Source of the DNA: Chryseobacterium sp. JM1
GTDB taxonomy: Bacteria > Bacteroidota > Bacteroidia > Flavobacteriales > Weeksellaceae
Reading direction: 5' to 3'
Assembly: GCF_000737715.1 (NCBI RefSeq)
Contig: NZ_JPRN01000014.1
Coordinates: forward strand, 58,845-122,844
DNA length: 64,000 nt
Shown here: in pieces, positions 51,075 through 60,031 of the stretch
Layout: each line of letters begins with the position of its first letter
Numbering within the stretch: position 1 is the first letter of the stretch
Translations under genes and position numbers: made by a program
The notes under the pieces: generated by a model
The model's input: only the letters and a program-made list of their open reading frames with translations
Databases searched by the model: none
Told to the model about the DNA's origin: nothing

Positions 51075-52676
51075 ATGCCAACTTTAACTCAAGAAGCCAA
51101 AACAAATTCATTAATGAGCATGCTTTTAAAGCAGGTTTATGACACGGTAACCAACGGAGGAAATCCTGAACATTTAGGAACTGATGATTTCATCGCCTTT
51201 GATCCGGTAGGGATTACACTTTCTGAAGATACTTTCGATTATGCCCTGAACGGACTTTTCGGAGATGCCCCTTCACCAAAACCCATGCTGGACGGAACAG
51301 GAAAACCCATCCTTGACGCGAACGGAAATCCGAAAGTGGATATGGAAGCTTACCAGACTGCATTATCCAACAGCAAATTCAAAAAATATCTTCAGATGGA
51401 GCAGTTCGCTGCAATGACCGATGCCATTCCTTCTCAGCTTCCGCCACTTACGGCAGACGGAAAAGGAAGAGCGATCACCATTATGAATGATTCTCAGAAG
51501 AGAGTTTCAAAAGTATACGAAGACCTTCTGCAGTGGTCTGTTGTAGTAGACACCGATTTTGACAAAAAAACAGAGAAAAAGCTGGATTCTCTGAGAGATA
51601 AATTATTCAAAATAAAAAAGGTAAAAAACCCTGATTTTGATGAGAATGCTCCGGTAGACGACTTTAACAAGCCTGAACTGATCCACACTTTTGTAGCGCC
51701 TACTTATGCCAAATATGTAGAGTATCAGATGAAGTATTATGATATTGTAGATGCCAACAATGAGATCAGAACAGCTGCTGATAACGGAGATCCTGATGCA
51801 ATGGCCAAAGTTTCCATCGACGGGAAAAACATGAAAAAACGTGAAGAGGCCTCTTTAAAAGCATGGCAGTCTTTAGGATACAAGGAAGCTGTAGAAAGAA
51901 TTCAAAATTATCTGAGTGAAATTGAAGAAAAACATATGCTTGTGATCAAGAAAAGAATCCAGGCAGAATTCCGAAACAGCCAGAGAACCAGAATTTTGGA
52001 TTACACGAATTATTCCCCATGTATTCCTGTAGCAGCCAATGCATTAAGAGAATCAAAAGGATGGCCCGAAATCTCTATCTCACAAGGGAAAGCCAATTAC
52101 GACTATTCTAAAACCATTCATAACTGGGGAGCTGCAGGCGGTTTCAGCATGGGACTTTTCTCCATCGGGGCAAAAGCCGGAGGAAAAAATGAAAAAACAC
52201 AGATCAACTCTGATTATACAAGCATGGATATCTCTTTCAAAATCGGAAAGGTAAGAGTGGAAAGAGGCTGGTTCAATCAACAGTTTATTGAATCCAAATA
52301 CTGGAAGCTTCACGAACAGTCTCCACAAACCTTAAATGGCGACATGATCAGTGACGGAAAAGGTAAAGGATTAATGCCATCTATCATTACTGAACTAATT
52401 ATTGCGAAAGATGTTTCATTCAACTTTAAGGACAGCAGTTCTGCGTATACGGAAGCTAAAAATTCAGTTTCAGCAGGTGGTGCTGTGGGAATAGGACCTT
52501 TCGTAATCGGAGGAAGCTATAGCTACGACAACCAAAATGTAAAATCCGGCTATGAATGGGAAGGCAAAAAGCTTACTTCAACAGGAATTTACATTATCGG
52601 TTACAAATGCCACATCGTTCCAAAATCTCCAAACCCAAATCCGGAGATCAAGAAATGGGCAGACGGGAAATCATAA
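51075..52676 (+). CDS. Uncharacterised protein A of the 51-55 kb cassette
   Basis: 533 aa, no signal peptide or membrane helix, so cytoplasmic unless exported by a special route. The N-terminal 120 residues are acidic and contain a short self-similar stretch (LDGTGKPILDANGNPKVD). A long alpha-helical, Lys/Glu-rich middle follows (about 140-300). Residues about 370-455 form a beta-rich domain with VRVERGWFNQQFIESKYW and GLMPSIITELIIAKDVSF. Gly-rich segments surround it (GGFSMGLFSIGAKAGGK, SAGGAVGIGPFVIGGSYSY). This domain and the helical part also occur in the next gene's product. No known family is recognised. It is the first gene of a three-gene cassette ending with a muramidase. Confidence 0.75.
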   Translation: MPTLTQEAKTNSLMSMLLKQVYDTVTNGGNPEHLGTDDFIAFDPVGITLSEDTFDYALNGLFGDAPSPKPMLDGTGKPILDANGNPKVDMEAYQTALSNSKFKKYLQMEQFAAMTDAIPSQLPPLTADGKGRAITIMNDSQKRVSKVYEDLLQWSVVVDTDFDKKTEKKLDSLRDKLFKIKKVKNPDFDENAPVDDFNKPELIHTFVAPTYAKYVEYQMKYYDIVDANNEIRTAADNGDPDAMAKVSIDGKNMKKREEASLKAWQSLGYKEAVERIQNYLSEIEEKHMLVIKKRIQAEFRNSQRTRILDYTNYSPCIPVAANALRESKGWPEISISQGKANYDYSKTIHNWGAAGGFSMGLFSIGAKAGGKNEKTQINSDYTSMDISFKIGKVRVERGWFNQQFIESKYWKLHEQSPQTLNGDMISDGKGKGLMPSIITELIIAKDVSFNFKDSSSAYTEAKNSVSAGGAVGIGPFVIGGSYSYDNQNVKSGYEWEGKKLTSTGIYIIGYKCHIVPKSPNPNPEIKKWADGKS

Positions 52677-52679
52677 GCA

Positions 52680-52812
52680 GAAAGGAAGTCTGAAGCCGGA
52701 AGAAGGAAGTTATTGAGTACAAGATTCAATCACGGTTTAGTTTTAAAAACCATTAAAAGATGAGTGTACAATACTGACTTCCAGCCTCCCTTCTTCCCTC
52801 TTCCTATCTTAT
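52680..52812. repeat. Dispersed heptad element, copy 5 (inverted ends)
   Basis: Left heptads GAAGTCT-GAAGCCG-GAAGAAG-GAAGTTA are mirrored on the right by units ending in TTCC (ACTTCCA, TTCTTCC, CTCTTCC), so the element has inverted ends about 130 bases apart. Confidence 0.65.
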
Positions 52813-52840
52813 CACTTCATATATCCTTCTCAATAAGAAT

Positions 52841-52867
52841 AGCCGGCAGAAGTTTTTTCTGCCGGTT
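52841..52867. terminator. Strong hairpin between proteins A and B
   Basis: An 11-base stem (AGCCGGCAGAA with its complement, one G-U) and a 5-base loop. The T run downstream is weak, so it could be a terminator or an mRNA stabiliser. Confidence 0.5.
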
Positions 52868-52893
52868 ATTCACCTAAACTAAAAACTATACCC

Positions 52894-54789
52894 ATGAAAT
52901 ATTTTGTAGCCGTCTACCAGAAGCTTAAAAACATTTATATGTCGCAAAGTTCGATGGAGAATGATCTGCCGATGATTTGTCCATCGCTTAGAATCTATGA
53001 CAATGAGGAACTGGAACTTCTGAAACCTCAGAGCCTGTTGAACGATGAACAGAAAAAAGCGCTTTCGATTATTAAAAAGCAGAATGTCGCCTATGAACTT
53101 AATTCTGTTCCTATTTCACCCAATTTCTGGGATCTGAATCCGAACAATTCTCTGTTTGATATTTACAGGGATATTCTTGACAAAAATAATCCGAAAAACC
53201 TGGAAGAAAATCTGGATAAAGTTCTCGACAACAAAAGCACCGTTTTATTTGATGCTAAAAACAGCGATACGAAGGAATTTAAAGCTTACAAAAAATACAG
53301 AACATTATTTGAAGATACCGTTAATAAAGTGACTGATCATCTTTTGTTATTTGACGGACTTGATACGGAGGAAGAAAAAAACAACTGGAACGACAGGCTT
53401 GTAGCCCTGAACAATTTAAAAGAACTCGCTTTTTCTGAATGGAAAGTAAAAGGCAGTAAAGACACGATTGAAAAGGAACTGACCAGAATTAACAAATCAT
53501 CTGACGCTGATCTCTATCTCGCCATGGCACAGAATGCAAAACATACTTTTGAAGCTGCTGAGAAGACAGATGTGATAAGTAACTCGTCGATTCATGACAT
53601 CAATTTCATCCCCTATGATTTTATGGAAAATGAATCCGGATGGAACAGCATGCGTATTGAAAAATCTGAACTGGAGGGACTTCATTCCGAAGCGAAAAAC
53701 AACAATGAGAATATTCCTTCTGAAATATTATCTATTGATTATGATGAAAGTATGATTCAGGCTGTGGAAGTGGATTATTCTTTTGTTCATTTAAAAAGAA
53801 ACTGGTTCAATAAAAATTTCATGCTTTCCAATTATTTTGAATGGAAAGAACCTAAAAAAATATCAGACGGGCAGACCATTTCCAACGATTTTAAACTTCC
53901 TGCCTATCCAAAAACCATGATTCTGATTAAAAATCTGAAAGTGATTTTAGATCCGTCAATAATCAATGCCAGTGTAAGCAATGCGGAACAGCTGGTTTAT
54001 TTCGGTCCAATGGTGATGAAGCAGCAGGTTTTTGTGAATAAAAACAATAATCAGAAGTTCCTGAAGGCAATCACGAATGTAAAAACCATTAAATCTGATC
54101 AGTTAAATTATATGGCCAGAAAGACGGCTATTGTTGGCACCCAAAAAGCAACCGTGATCAACAGCTTCAATGCTAAAACAGCTGTAGAACCGGAACCTAT
54201 AGATGCCATGAAAACAACGGTCAACGCATCTTTTGTGGGCAAAACGAATATGGGAAACATCATCAATAATATTAAAAACTTACAACCTCTCAATCCTGTT
54301 CCTCACGGAGCCAGTCCGGTACAGCCTGCTCCCCAGCCAGCCAACCCCATCAAAGTACCCTGGGGTTCCTGGGGACCTAAATTCCCTACAATACCGACAC
54401 CGACTCCCACGCCGATTCCTACTCCGACACCTATTCCCATCCCTGTTCCGCTACCGCCTGCCGGAGCTGTTGTACAGTTCAGAATTTTAGATAAGATCAA
54501 CAGCGAACCGATCTATAAATGCGGTATTTCCATAAAAGGAACCAATAACAATCGGATTTTTGAAATCGAAAGCAATGAAACAGGGATGATCAACCAATTA
54601 ATTCCTCCCGGGGAATACAGTATCGAACTGAGAATTGATGATTATGCGATTTTAAATCAGAATTTCAGTGTCACCAATGCCATGCCTCTCAATTTGGAAT
54701 ATAAACTTCAAAGGGAGGAAGTGAAATTTAAATCTTTTTTCCTGATCGGAATGATTTGTGAGAAGATGCCGAGGATACCGGTTACTTAG
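52894..54789 (+). CDS. Uncharacterised protein B of the 51-55 kb cassette
   Basis: 631 aa, no signal peptide. A helical N-terminal half contains FSEWKVKGSKDTIEKELTRI, which aligns with LKAWQSLGYKEAVERIQNYL of protein A. Residues about 285-355 carry the shared domain (VHLKRNWFNKNFMLSNYF, then DGQTISNDFKLPAYPKTMIL). A Pro/Thr/Ile linker at about 500-525 (repeats of PTPTPIP) leads to a C-terminal beta-sandwich of the carboxypeptidase regulatory or PEGA-like kind (GAVVQFRILDKI to YKLQREE). The linker and sandwich suggest a surface-facing or multi-domain structural protein. The function is unknown. Confidence 0.75.
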   Translation: MKYFVAVYQKLKNIYMSQSSMENDLPMICPSLRIYDNEELELLKPQSLLNDEQKKALSIIKKQNVAYELNSVPISPNFWDLNPNNSLFDIYRDILDKNNPKNLEENLDKVLDNKSTVLFDAKNSDTKEFKAYKKYRTLFEDTVNKVTDHLLLFDGLDTEEEKNNWNDRLVALNNLKELAFSEWKVKGSKDTIEKELTRINKSSDADLYLAMAQNAKHTFEAAEKTDVISNSSIHDINFIPYDFMENESGWNSMRIEKSELEGLHSEAKNNNENIPSEILSIDYDESMIQAVEVDYSFVHLKRNWFNKNFMLSNYFEWKEPKKISDGQTISNDFKLPAYPKTMILIKNLKVILDPSIINASVSNAEQLVYFGPMVMKQQVFVNKNNNQKFLKAITNVKTIKSDQLNYMARKTAIVGTQKATVINSFNAKTAVEPEPIDAMKTTVNASFVGKTNMGNIINNIKNLQPLNPVPHGASPVQPAPQPANPIKVPWGSWGPKFPTIPTPTPTPIPTPTPIPIPVPLPPAGAVVQFRILDKINSEPIYKCGISIKGTNNNRIFEIESNETGMINQLIPPGEYSIELRIDDYAILNQNFSVTNAMPLNLEYKLQREEVKFKSFFLIGMICEKMPRIPVT

Positions 54790-54838
54790 ATGGCAGACTA
54801 AGGTTAAGGATGAAATTATTAAGGTCTATCATAAAAAA

Positions 54839-54880
54839 TTCACAATTCACAATTCACTATTCACTATTCACAATTCACTA
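54839..54880. repeat. Six tandem heptamers TTCAC(A/T)A
   Basis: TTCACAA, TTCACAA, TTCACTA, TTCACTA, TTCACAA, TTCACTA run in register, ending 20 bases before the muramidase start codon. Confidence 0.8.
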
Positions 54881-54899
54881 TTTAATAAAAACTATTGTC

Positions 54900-55727
54900 A
54901 TGAAACTTTTAAAATATTATACAAAAGCACCGGAAGTACAAACACTATGTGAGATCCTTTATCAACGGGGATACAGCATTAAAATTTCAGATTCATTCAC
55001 TTTGGAAGTCGATGAAGCAGTGAAGGATTTTCAACGCAAAAACGGTTTGGTCGTAGACGGAATCGTTGGGGTAAAAACCTGGGCCGTTCTCCTTGAAAAA
55101 GATGAAAGACCAGTCAGCCAGACTGATAAATTCCTGAAAGAAAGTGATCTTATCAACTTTGCTCAAGAATACGATCTGGAATTAGCTGCTGTAAAAGCGG
55201 TGAATGAAATTGAAAGCAGCGGAAAAGGTTTTTTAATCAACAATAAGCCCAAAATACTGTTTGAAGGCCATGTGTTCTGGAGCGAACTTAAGAAAAGAGG
55301 TATCGATCCGAATTCCTATTACAATTCAAACAGCCAGAATGTTCTTTATCCCAAATGGACGAGAGCCTATTATCAGGGAGGCGTGAAAGAATATGATCGG
55401 CTTAATGAAGCGATCAGCCTTGACAACAGCCCAAGCTTTGAAGAGGCTGCATTATCTTCTGCGTCGTGGGGAAGTTTCCAGATTATGGGTTATCATGCTA
55501 AAAATCTAGGCTACACGGATGTTCAGCATTTCGTTTCGCAAATGGAAATCAATGAGGGTGAGCATTTGAAAGCTTTTGGAAAATTTCTGGAGAAAAATAA
55601 TTGTCTGGTTCATCTCAGAAATAAAAACTGGGCAGGTTTTGCCAAACTTTATAACGGAGCCGGTTACAAGCAAAATAAATATGATGAAAAACTAGCCAAG
55701 GCTTACGCTAAATATTCTCAAAATTAA
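54900..55727 (+). CDS. N-acetylmuramidase with peptidoglycan-binding domain
   Basis: 275 aa from ATG 54900; the longer frame from 54810 would translate the heptamer repeats and is rejected. The N-terminal part (about 1-65, EVQTLCEILYQRGYSIKISD and VKDFQRKNGLVVDGIVGVKT) is a PG_binding_1 domain. The rest (about 80-275) is the muramidase family first described in phage endolysins, with AVNEIESSGKGFL holding the likely catalytic Glu, ILFEGHVFW and SWGSFQIMGYHAKNLGY. There is no signal peptide, as in endolysins. It ends the cassette; a link with lysis-based release or an injection device is possible. Confidence 0.88.
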   Translation: MKLLKYYTKAPEVQTLCEILYQRGYSIKISDSFTLEVDEAVKDFQRKNGLVVDGIVGVKTWAVLLEKDERPVSQTDKFLKESDLINFAQEYDLELAAVKAVNEIESSGKGFLINNKPKILFEGHVFWSELKKRGIDPNSYYNSNSQNVLYPKWTRAYYQGGVKEYDRLNEAISLDNSPSFEEAALSSASWGSFQIMGYHAKNLGYTDVQHFVSQMEINEGEHLKAFGKFLEKNNCLVHLRNKNWAGFAKLYNGAGYKQNKYDEKLAKAYAKYSQN

Positions 55728-55922
55728 ATAAGGAGTTTTATTTTTAAAGTTCCCGCAGATGCATGGATTTCAGAAGTAATTTATTGCTTTTGGAGTTGTG
55801 AGCTGTGGGAATTTTGTTTTTGGTTACTTGTAAACCACCCCGTCAAAAATTCTTTGAATTTTCGCCACCCCTCCACGGGAGGGGAATGTTTCGCAGGTTA
55901 AATAATCGTTACTCATCAGGAT

Positions 55923-56022
55923 AAAAATCTTGATTTTTCCAGAACTTATGTGAACTTTTATGCGCAAAATATTTAGACTTCAAATAACTGAAGTGTTAAT
56001 AAATTCTGTGGCTTTTGTGGTT
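55923..56022. repeat. 100-bp direct repeat, unit 1
   Basis: Starts AAAAATCTTGATTTTTCC and ends GCTTTTGTGGTT. It matches 56082-56181 at a constant offset of 159 with only a few differences. A hairpin ACTTCA/TGAAGT lies inside. Confidence 0.85.
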
Positions 56023-56081
56023 GATATTTTAACCACAGATTGCACAGATTTTCACAGATGTTTATGGATAGTATTCAGTCC

Positions 56082-56181
56082 AAAAATCTTGATTTTTCCA
56101 AAACTTATGTGAACTTTTATGCGCAAAATATTTAGACTTCAAATAACTGAAGTGTTAAAAACTTTTGTGGCTTTTGTGGTT
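56082..56181. repeat. 100-bp direct repeat, unit 2
   Basis: Second copy of the unit at 55923-56022, followed by a run of nine A. Confidence 0.85.
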
Positions 56182-56424
56182 AAAAAAAAAAATTCTGTAA
56201 ATCTATAGATTTGTCATCATCATAATTATAAATTTAAACAAGCTTTCACTTTATCATTAATCACACAAAATCCTATTTCAGAATATCATTTTCAGGAATC
56301 GTCTTTACGGCAAACCGTCAATGTTCTAAAATTCAATTTTTTATAAAATACAACTTAAAAGTTATAAATTGATAATCAATTGGTTATATTTATTATTTTT
56401 TAACATCAGTTTAACATTTTTGCT

Positions 56425-56432
56425 TATCTTTG
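56425..56432 (+). promoter_or_regulatory. -7 element of the methyltransferase promoter
   Basis: TATCTTTG fits TAnnTTTG, 21 bases before ATG 56454. It overlaps the TTG at 56430 that could otherwise be taken as the start. Confidence 0.55.
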
Positions 56433-56453
56433 CTTTTCGTCAAACAACTAAGG

Positions 56454-57248
56454 ATGTCTTTATACCAAACAATTGCAGAAAAACTACAATATATAAGTCC
56501 GAGTTTTTACAAGAAAAGATATTTTAAGAATTTAAACAATCTTACAAAAAGTAATTTTTCGGCGCGGAATGTAGAACCGGAACTGGTATGGATCAAGGAA
56601 TACCTTCCCAAAAATGCTGTAATACTGGACATCGGAGCCAATGTTGGAACTTTTCTTTATCAACTGGAAAACAAACTGAACCATGAGCACGTTTATGGTT
56701 TTGAACCCAACAAAAAGCTTTACCGACGTCTGAAAAGGCTTTTTCCCAGGATGAGAATATTCCCTTTAGCACTTTCTGACGAAAACACGACCGCTGAATT
56801 TAAAGTTCCGATCATCAATGGCAGGCAAATCGCTTCCCGCGGGACATTGAACACATCATACAAAGAAAAAGGCGAAGAGAAAAGCTACACCGAAAAGGTA
56901 AAAGTAATCAAGCTGGATGAATGGGCTGCTATAGAACATTTTGACAGACTGGATTTCATCAAAATAGATGTGGAAGGAAATGAAATGAAAACCTTATCCG
57001 GTGCTAAAGAAATCATCAAACGGTTTCTTCCGACATTAATGGTCGAAATGGAACAGAGACACCACGAAAATCCCATCTGGAATGATATTTCTGAAGTAAA
57101 AACCTGGGGATATGAAGCCAACTATCTTAACCGTGACAGTTTTAAGCTGGAACTCCTGACGGAAGAGATTTTACTACACAACACGAACGATGAAAAAAAC
57201 AAGACCAGCTATATAAACAACATTATTTTTACGCCAAAAAACCATTAA
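56454..57248 (+). CDS. FkbM-family methyltransferase
   Basis: 264 aa from ATG 56454. The SAM-binding motif is VILDIGANVGTFLYQLE, followed by VYGFEPNKKLYRRLKRLFP and the family's FIKIDVEGNEMKTLSGAKEI. FkbM enzymes O-methylate sugars or polyketide groups; beside a flippase and glycosyltransferases it probably methylates a surface glycan. The flippase gene begins 9 bases after its stop, so the two form an operon. Confidence 0.9.
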   Translation: MSLYQTIAEKLQYISPSFYKKRYFKNLNNLTKSNFSARNVEPELVWIKEYLPKNAVILDIGANVGTFLYQLENKLNHEHVYGFEPNKKLYRRLKRLFPRMRIFPLALSDENTTAEFKVPIINGRQIASRGTLNTSYKEKGEEKSYTEKVKVIKLDEWAAIEHFDRLDFIKIDVEGNEMKTLSGAKEIIKRFLPTLMVEMEQRHHENPIWNDISEVKTWGYEANYLNRDSFKLELLTEEILLHNTNDEKNKTSYINNIIFTPKNH

Positions 57249-57257
57249 AAGAACAGT

Positions 57258-58757
57258 ATGAGTGTAGTAGCGAGACAGGGGTTCAAGTATTCCATCATAG
57301 GTTATATTGGCTTTCTGCTGGGTACCGGTTCCATTTTTATTTTCATGAATAATCTTGAGTTCTACGGGACGTTAAGATACATCATGCCGACCGCTGAAAT
57401 ACTCGTGCCTTTTGTTGTTTTCGGGATTTCTTATTCCAACGTAAAATTTTTCAATAAGGTAGATAAAGACGGAAAAAAGCAAAATATGCTTTCGCTTTCA
57501 TTAGCAGCCGTTTTTATTAATTTCATTTTATTTTTATGTGTTTTTTTCCTGCTCCCCTATTTTTTTCCGGGGTTTAAGAATACGAAAGCTTGGAAAATCA
57601 AAGAAATCATTCTTCCTCTTACCTTAATGCTTTCTTTTTGTGCGATTTTCAATAAATATATTTCAAATTATAAAAGAATTGTCGTTTCAAATATTTTCGA
57701 CAATCTCTTCCCGAAAATTGCCAACCTTGGAGCTTTTCTGATCTTCATTTATCTGGTTTCCCAATACACAGAAACCTCACCAATACCCGAAAGAACGGCA
57801 CTGATATTTTTCTTCGGAATGTTTTTCCTTATGTTTATCGGATATGTTTTCTACACCAATAAGCTGGAAAAGATTACCCTTGATTTCAGTACAGACTATT
57901 TTAAAAAAGATAATTTTTATAAAGAATTTGCAGCATACAGCTTTTTCGGATTCTTAGGAACTTTCGGTAATTATCTCGCGATAAATAATTTCATGATTGG
58001 AGAGTTTATGGGAATGGAGGAAGTTGGAATTTACTCTGTGTTGTATGCTTTGATTTCGTTAATTTCTATTCCTCAGCTGGGACTTTTTAATATTTCAGCC
58101 CCGATTATCAGCAAAACACTGGCAGACGGCGATATGGAGGAACTTGACCGATTTCACAAAAAGACATCTTTATCTTTATATTTTTTAGGTGCTGTCCTGT
58201 TTTCATGCATTATGGTTGGCTTTCCTTATCTGACTGAATTTATGCCTAAAAATGGAACGTTGCTTAGGGAATATGAGCCCGTAGTATGGATCTGGGGTTC
58301 TGCTGTTTTAATTGACCTGGCAACAGGCTTTAACGGAAATATCATTTCACTTTCCAAATACTACAGATTCAATATTCTTGTCATGATTCTGCTAGCAGGA
58401 CTTACAATAGGACTGAACTATTATTTCATTAAAAATACAGATCTAAAACTGATCGGAATTGCTTTATCTACTGCTATTTCACTCACGACTTATAATGTCA
58501 TCAAGATCGCGTTCAATTACTTTGTATTCAAGGTTTCTCCATTAACCATTGAGATGATTTTTGTTTCCATTATCTGTACTTTAGCGATTACAGTAGCAAT
58601 TGTTTTGCCTACTTTCAATAATAATTTCATCAACCTTGTTTACAAACCGGCTGTCGTTTTGATCCTGATCTACATCGGAAATTATTTCACCAAAGTATTC
58701 CCACTTGAGAATTATCTGAATGTAAATTTTATCAAAAGTATTTTTAAATTTAAATAA
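57258..58757 (+). CDS. Oligosaccharide flippase (Wzx-like)
   Basis: 499 aa with about 14 membrane segments, typical of the polysaccharide_synt family of MOP-type flippases. It begins VARQGFKYSIIGYIGFLLGT, a common N-terminus for flavobacterial members. It would move lipid-linked glycan units across the inner membrane. It follows the FkbM methyltransferase in the same operon; glycosyltransferases lie just downstream on the other strand. The repeat unit exported cannot be deduced. Confidence 0.88.
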   Translation: MSVVARQGFKYSIIGYIGFLLGTGSIFIFMNNLEFYGTLRYIMPTAEILVPFVVFGISYSNVKFFNKVDKDGKKQNMLSLSLAAVFINFILFLCVFFLLPYFFPGFKNTKAWKIKEIILPLTLMLSFCAIFNKYISNYKRIVVSNIFDNLFPKIANLGAFLIFIYLVSQYTETSPIPERTALIFFFGMFFLMFIGYVFYTNKLEKITLDFSTDYFKKDNFYKEFAAYSFFGFLGTFGNYLAINNFMIGEFMGMEEVGIYSVLYALISLISIPQLGLFNISAPIISKTLADGDMEELDRFHKKTSLSLYFLGAVLFSCIMVGFPYLTEFMPKNGTLLREYEPVVWIWGSAVLIDLATGFNGNIISLSKYYRFNILVMILLAGLTIGLNYYFIKNTDLKLIGIALSTAISLTTYNVIKIAFNYFVFKVSPLTIEMIFVSIICTLAITVAIVLPTFNNNFINLVYKPAVVLILIYIGNYFTKVFPLENYLNVNFIKSIFKFK

Positions 58758-58767
58758 GGACGGGATG

Positions 58768-58985
58768 CGGGGTTGGAGAGTTGGAGAGTTTGAGTGTTTG
58801 AGAGTTTATGGGTGTAGAAGGTTGATAGTTGCTGGTTGATAGTAATGTCTGACATCTGGCATCTAAAGTCTTGTTTCTTGTTTCTTGATTCTTTCTCTCA
58901 AAAATTCACCATTCACTTGCGAAGCAAAATTCACCATTGACGTTTTTCAATCCCAGTCTTAACCTAAAGTCTCATATCTGAAATC
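58768..58985. repeat. Dispersed heptad/octad element, copy 6
   Basis: Octads at 58775-58806 (GGAGAGTT twice, TGAGTGTT, TGAGAGTT); heptads GTTGATA-GTTGCTG-GTTGATA at 58821-58841; then TGTCTGA-CATCTGG-CATCTAA-AGTCTTG-TTTCTTG-TTTCTTG up to 58887. The rest matches parts of copy 3. It fills the gap between the convergent flippase and glycosyltransferase genes. Confidence 0.75.
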
Positions 58986-58987
58986 TT

Positions 58988-60028
58988 CTAAATCAAGCCC
59001 GAAAGAACATCTTCAAGCCTTTTCAGTACAGACTTTTTGTTGTACTCTTTCTGGAAATCGAAACGACCGTTTTTAAGCGTTTTAAACTGCTCTAAAATAT
59101 TTTCCGCCTCAGGAATGATAAATTCCAGTTTCGAAGGATAATCCTTAGGAAAAACGGCTGTCTTGCCATATTTGATGGTGTCTCCAAGGTTTCCGGTCAT
59201 TTTAGTAAGTCCATAAATTTCTTCTCTGCCGAAAAATTCAGTTTTCTGCCGAATCGGACACCACAAAACATCTGCTTTCTGCATCCCTTCTTCGAAATCG
59301 TGATTGGAAACTCTGTCTGAAAAATATTGTATGGAGATATTTTCGGGAAGTTTTTTTGCTAATTTTTCAAGCTTTTTCAGTTCGTTATCTTTAGCTTTTC
59401 CCAGAAATACAAACGCATATTTCTCTTCGGTTTTTAAATTCTGAATGGTTTTAAAAACATGATCGTAGTCCCTCCTCTTTTGAGAAACACCACCAGGAAT
59501 CACAACAGTCAGCGCTTCATTTTCCTTCTTTTCAAAGTTTTCGCTGTAAAAAACAGGCAGAAATTGATACATATCTGATGAGAGTTCCTGATCCAACACC
59601 AGTAAACTTTTAGCATTGCGATACGTTTTTCCGGTATAAAATAAACCTTCTTTCCACCAGAGTTTAAGTTTGTAAATGACATCTCCTTTGAAAATATTTT
59701 TCATCAAAGCCCCCTTGGAAGCCGTTGAAAAATTGATATTATGAACAATCACCGCTGCATTATACTTTTGAACCAATGCATGGAAAGTATTGAAATACCT
59801 ATGAACCGTTCCAATAATGATAAGATCGTATTTCTTTAACTTCAGCTGCTCCAAAATCATAGAACCGTCGGATAAAAACACCGTTTCATCATTCTCGTCC
59901 ACCAGATCCTTGATCTTCTTTGAAAAATAATAATCTACCCTAAAACCAGAAGAATCCTTCATGATATTCATGAAAGCCTGTGCAATTTCTGCGTGGGTGT
60001 CTATTTCTATGTAGGCGATTTTTTTCAA
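58988..60028 (-). CDS. Glycosyltransferase-like protein
   Basis: 346 aa with a GT-B-like layout: an N-terminal Rossmann half (KKIAYIEIDTHAEIAQAFMN; YDLIIIGTVHRYFNTFHAL) and a C-terminal half with VVIPGGVSQKRRDYDHVFKT, FVFLGKAKDNELKKL and KADVLWCPI. No signal peptide. The donor and acceptor are unknown. The start codon is TTG at 60028, as no ATG gives the conserved N-terminus. Only 3 bases separate it from nine GGGATTA repeats, so transcription or translation signals must lie within or beyond that tract. It is downstream of a GT2 gene, also with a TTG start. Confidence 0.78.
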   Translation of the reverse strand: MKKIAYIEIDTHAEIAQAFMNIMKDSSGFRVDYYFSKKIKDLVDENDETVFLSDGSMILEQLKLKKYDLIIIGTVHRYFNTFHALVQKYNAAVIVHNINFSTASKGALMKNIFKGDVIYKLKLWWKEGLFYTGKTYRNAKSLLVLDQELSSDMYQFLPVFYSENFEKKENEALTVVIPGGVSQKRRDYDHVFKTIQNLKTEEKYAFVFLGKAKDNELKKLEKLAKKLPENISIQYFSDRVSNHDFEEGMQKADVLWCPIRQKTEFFGREEIYGLTKMTGNLGDTIKYGKTAVFPKDYPSKLEFIIPEAENILEQFKTLKNGRFDFQKEYNKKSVLKRLEDVLSGLI

Positions 60029-60031
60029 GGA

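Larger units (their letters stand above)
55728..56453. other. Gene-free region of about 730 bases with several repeats
   Basis: A CCCCTCC/GGAGGGG hairpin lies at 55868-55884, with an AAAATTC/GAATTTT stem just before it. Two direct repeats of about 100 bases follow (55923-56022 and 56082-56181), separated by CACAGAT-containing motifs at 56033-56060. The last 250 bases are AT-rich and hold the promoter of the methyltransferase gene. No ORF is credible. Confidence 0.6.

Noticed and set aside
54810..54899. N-terminal extension of the muramidase
   Set aside because: It would translate the TTCAC(A/T)A repeats into a repeated FTIHYSL-like segment; the ATG at 54900 gives the normal start of the peptidoglycan-binding domain.
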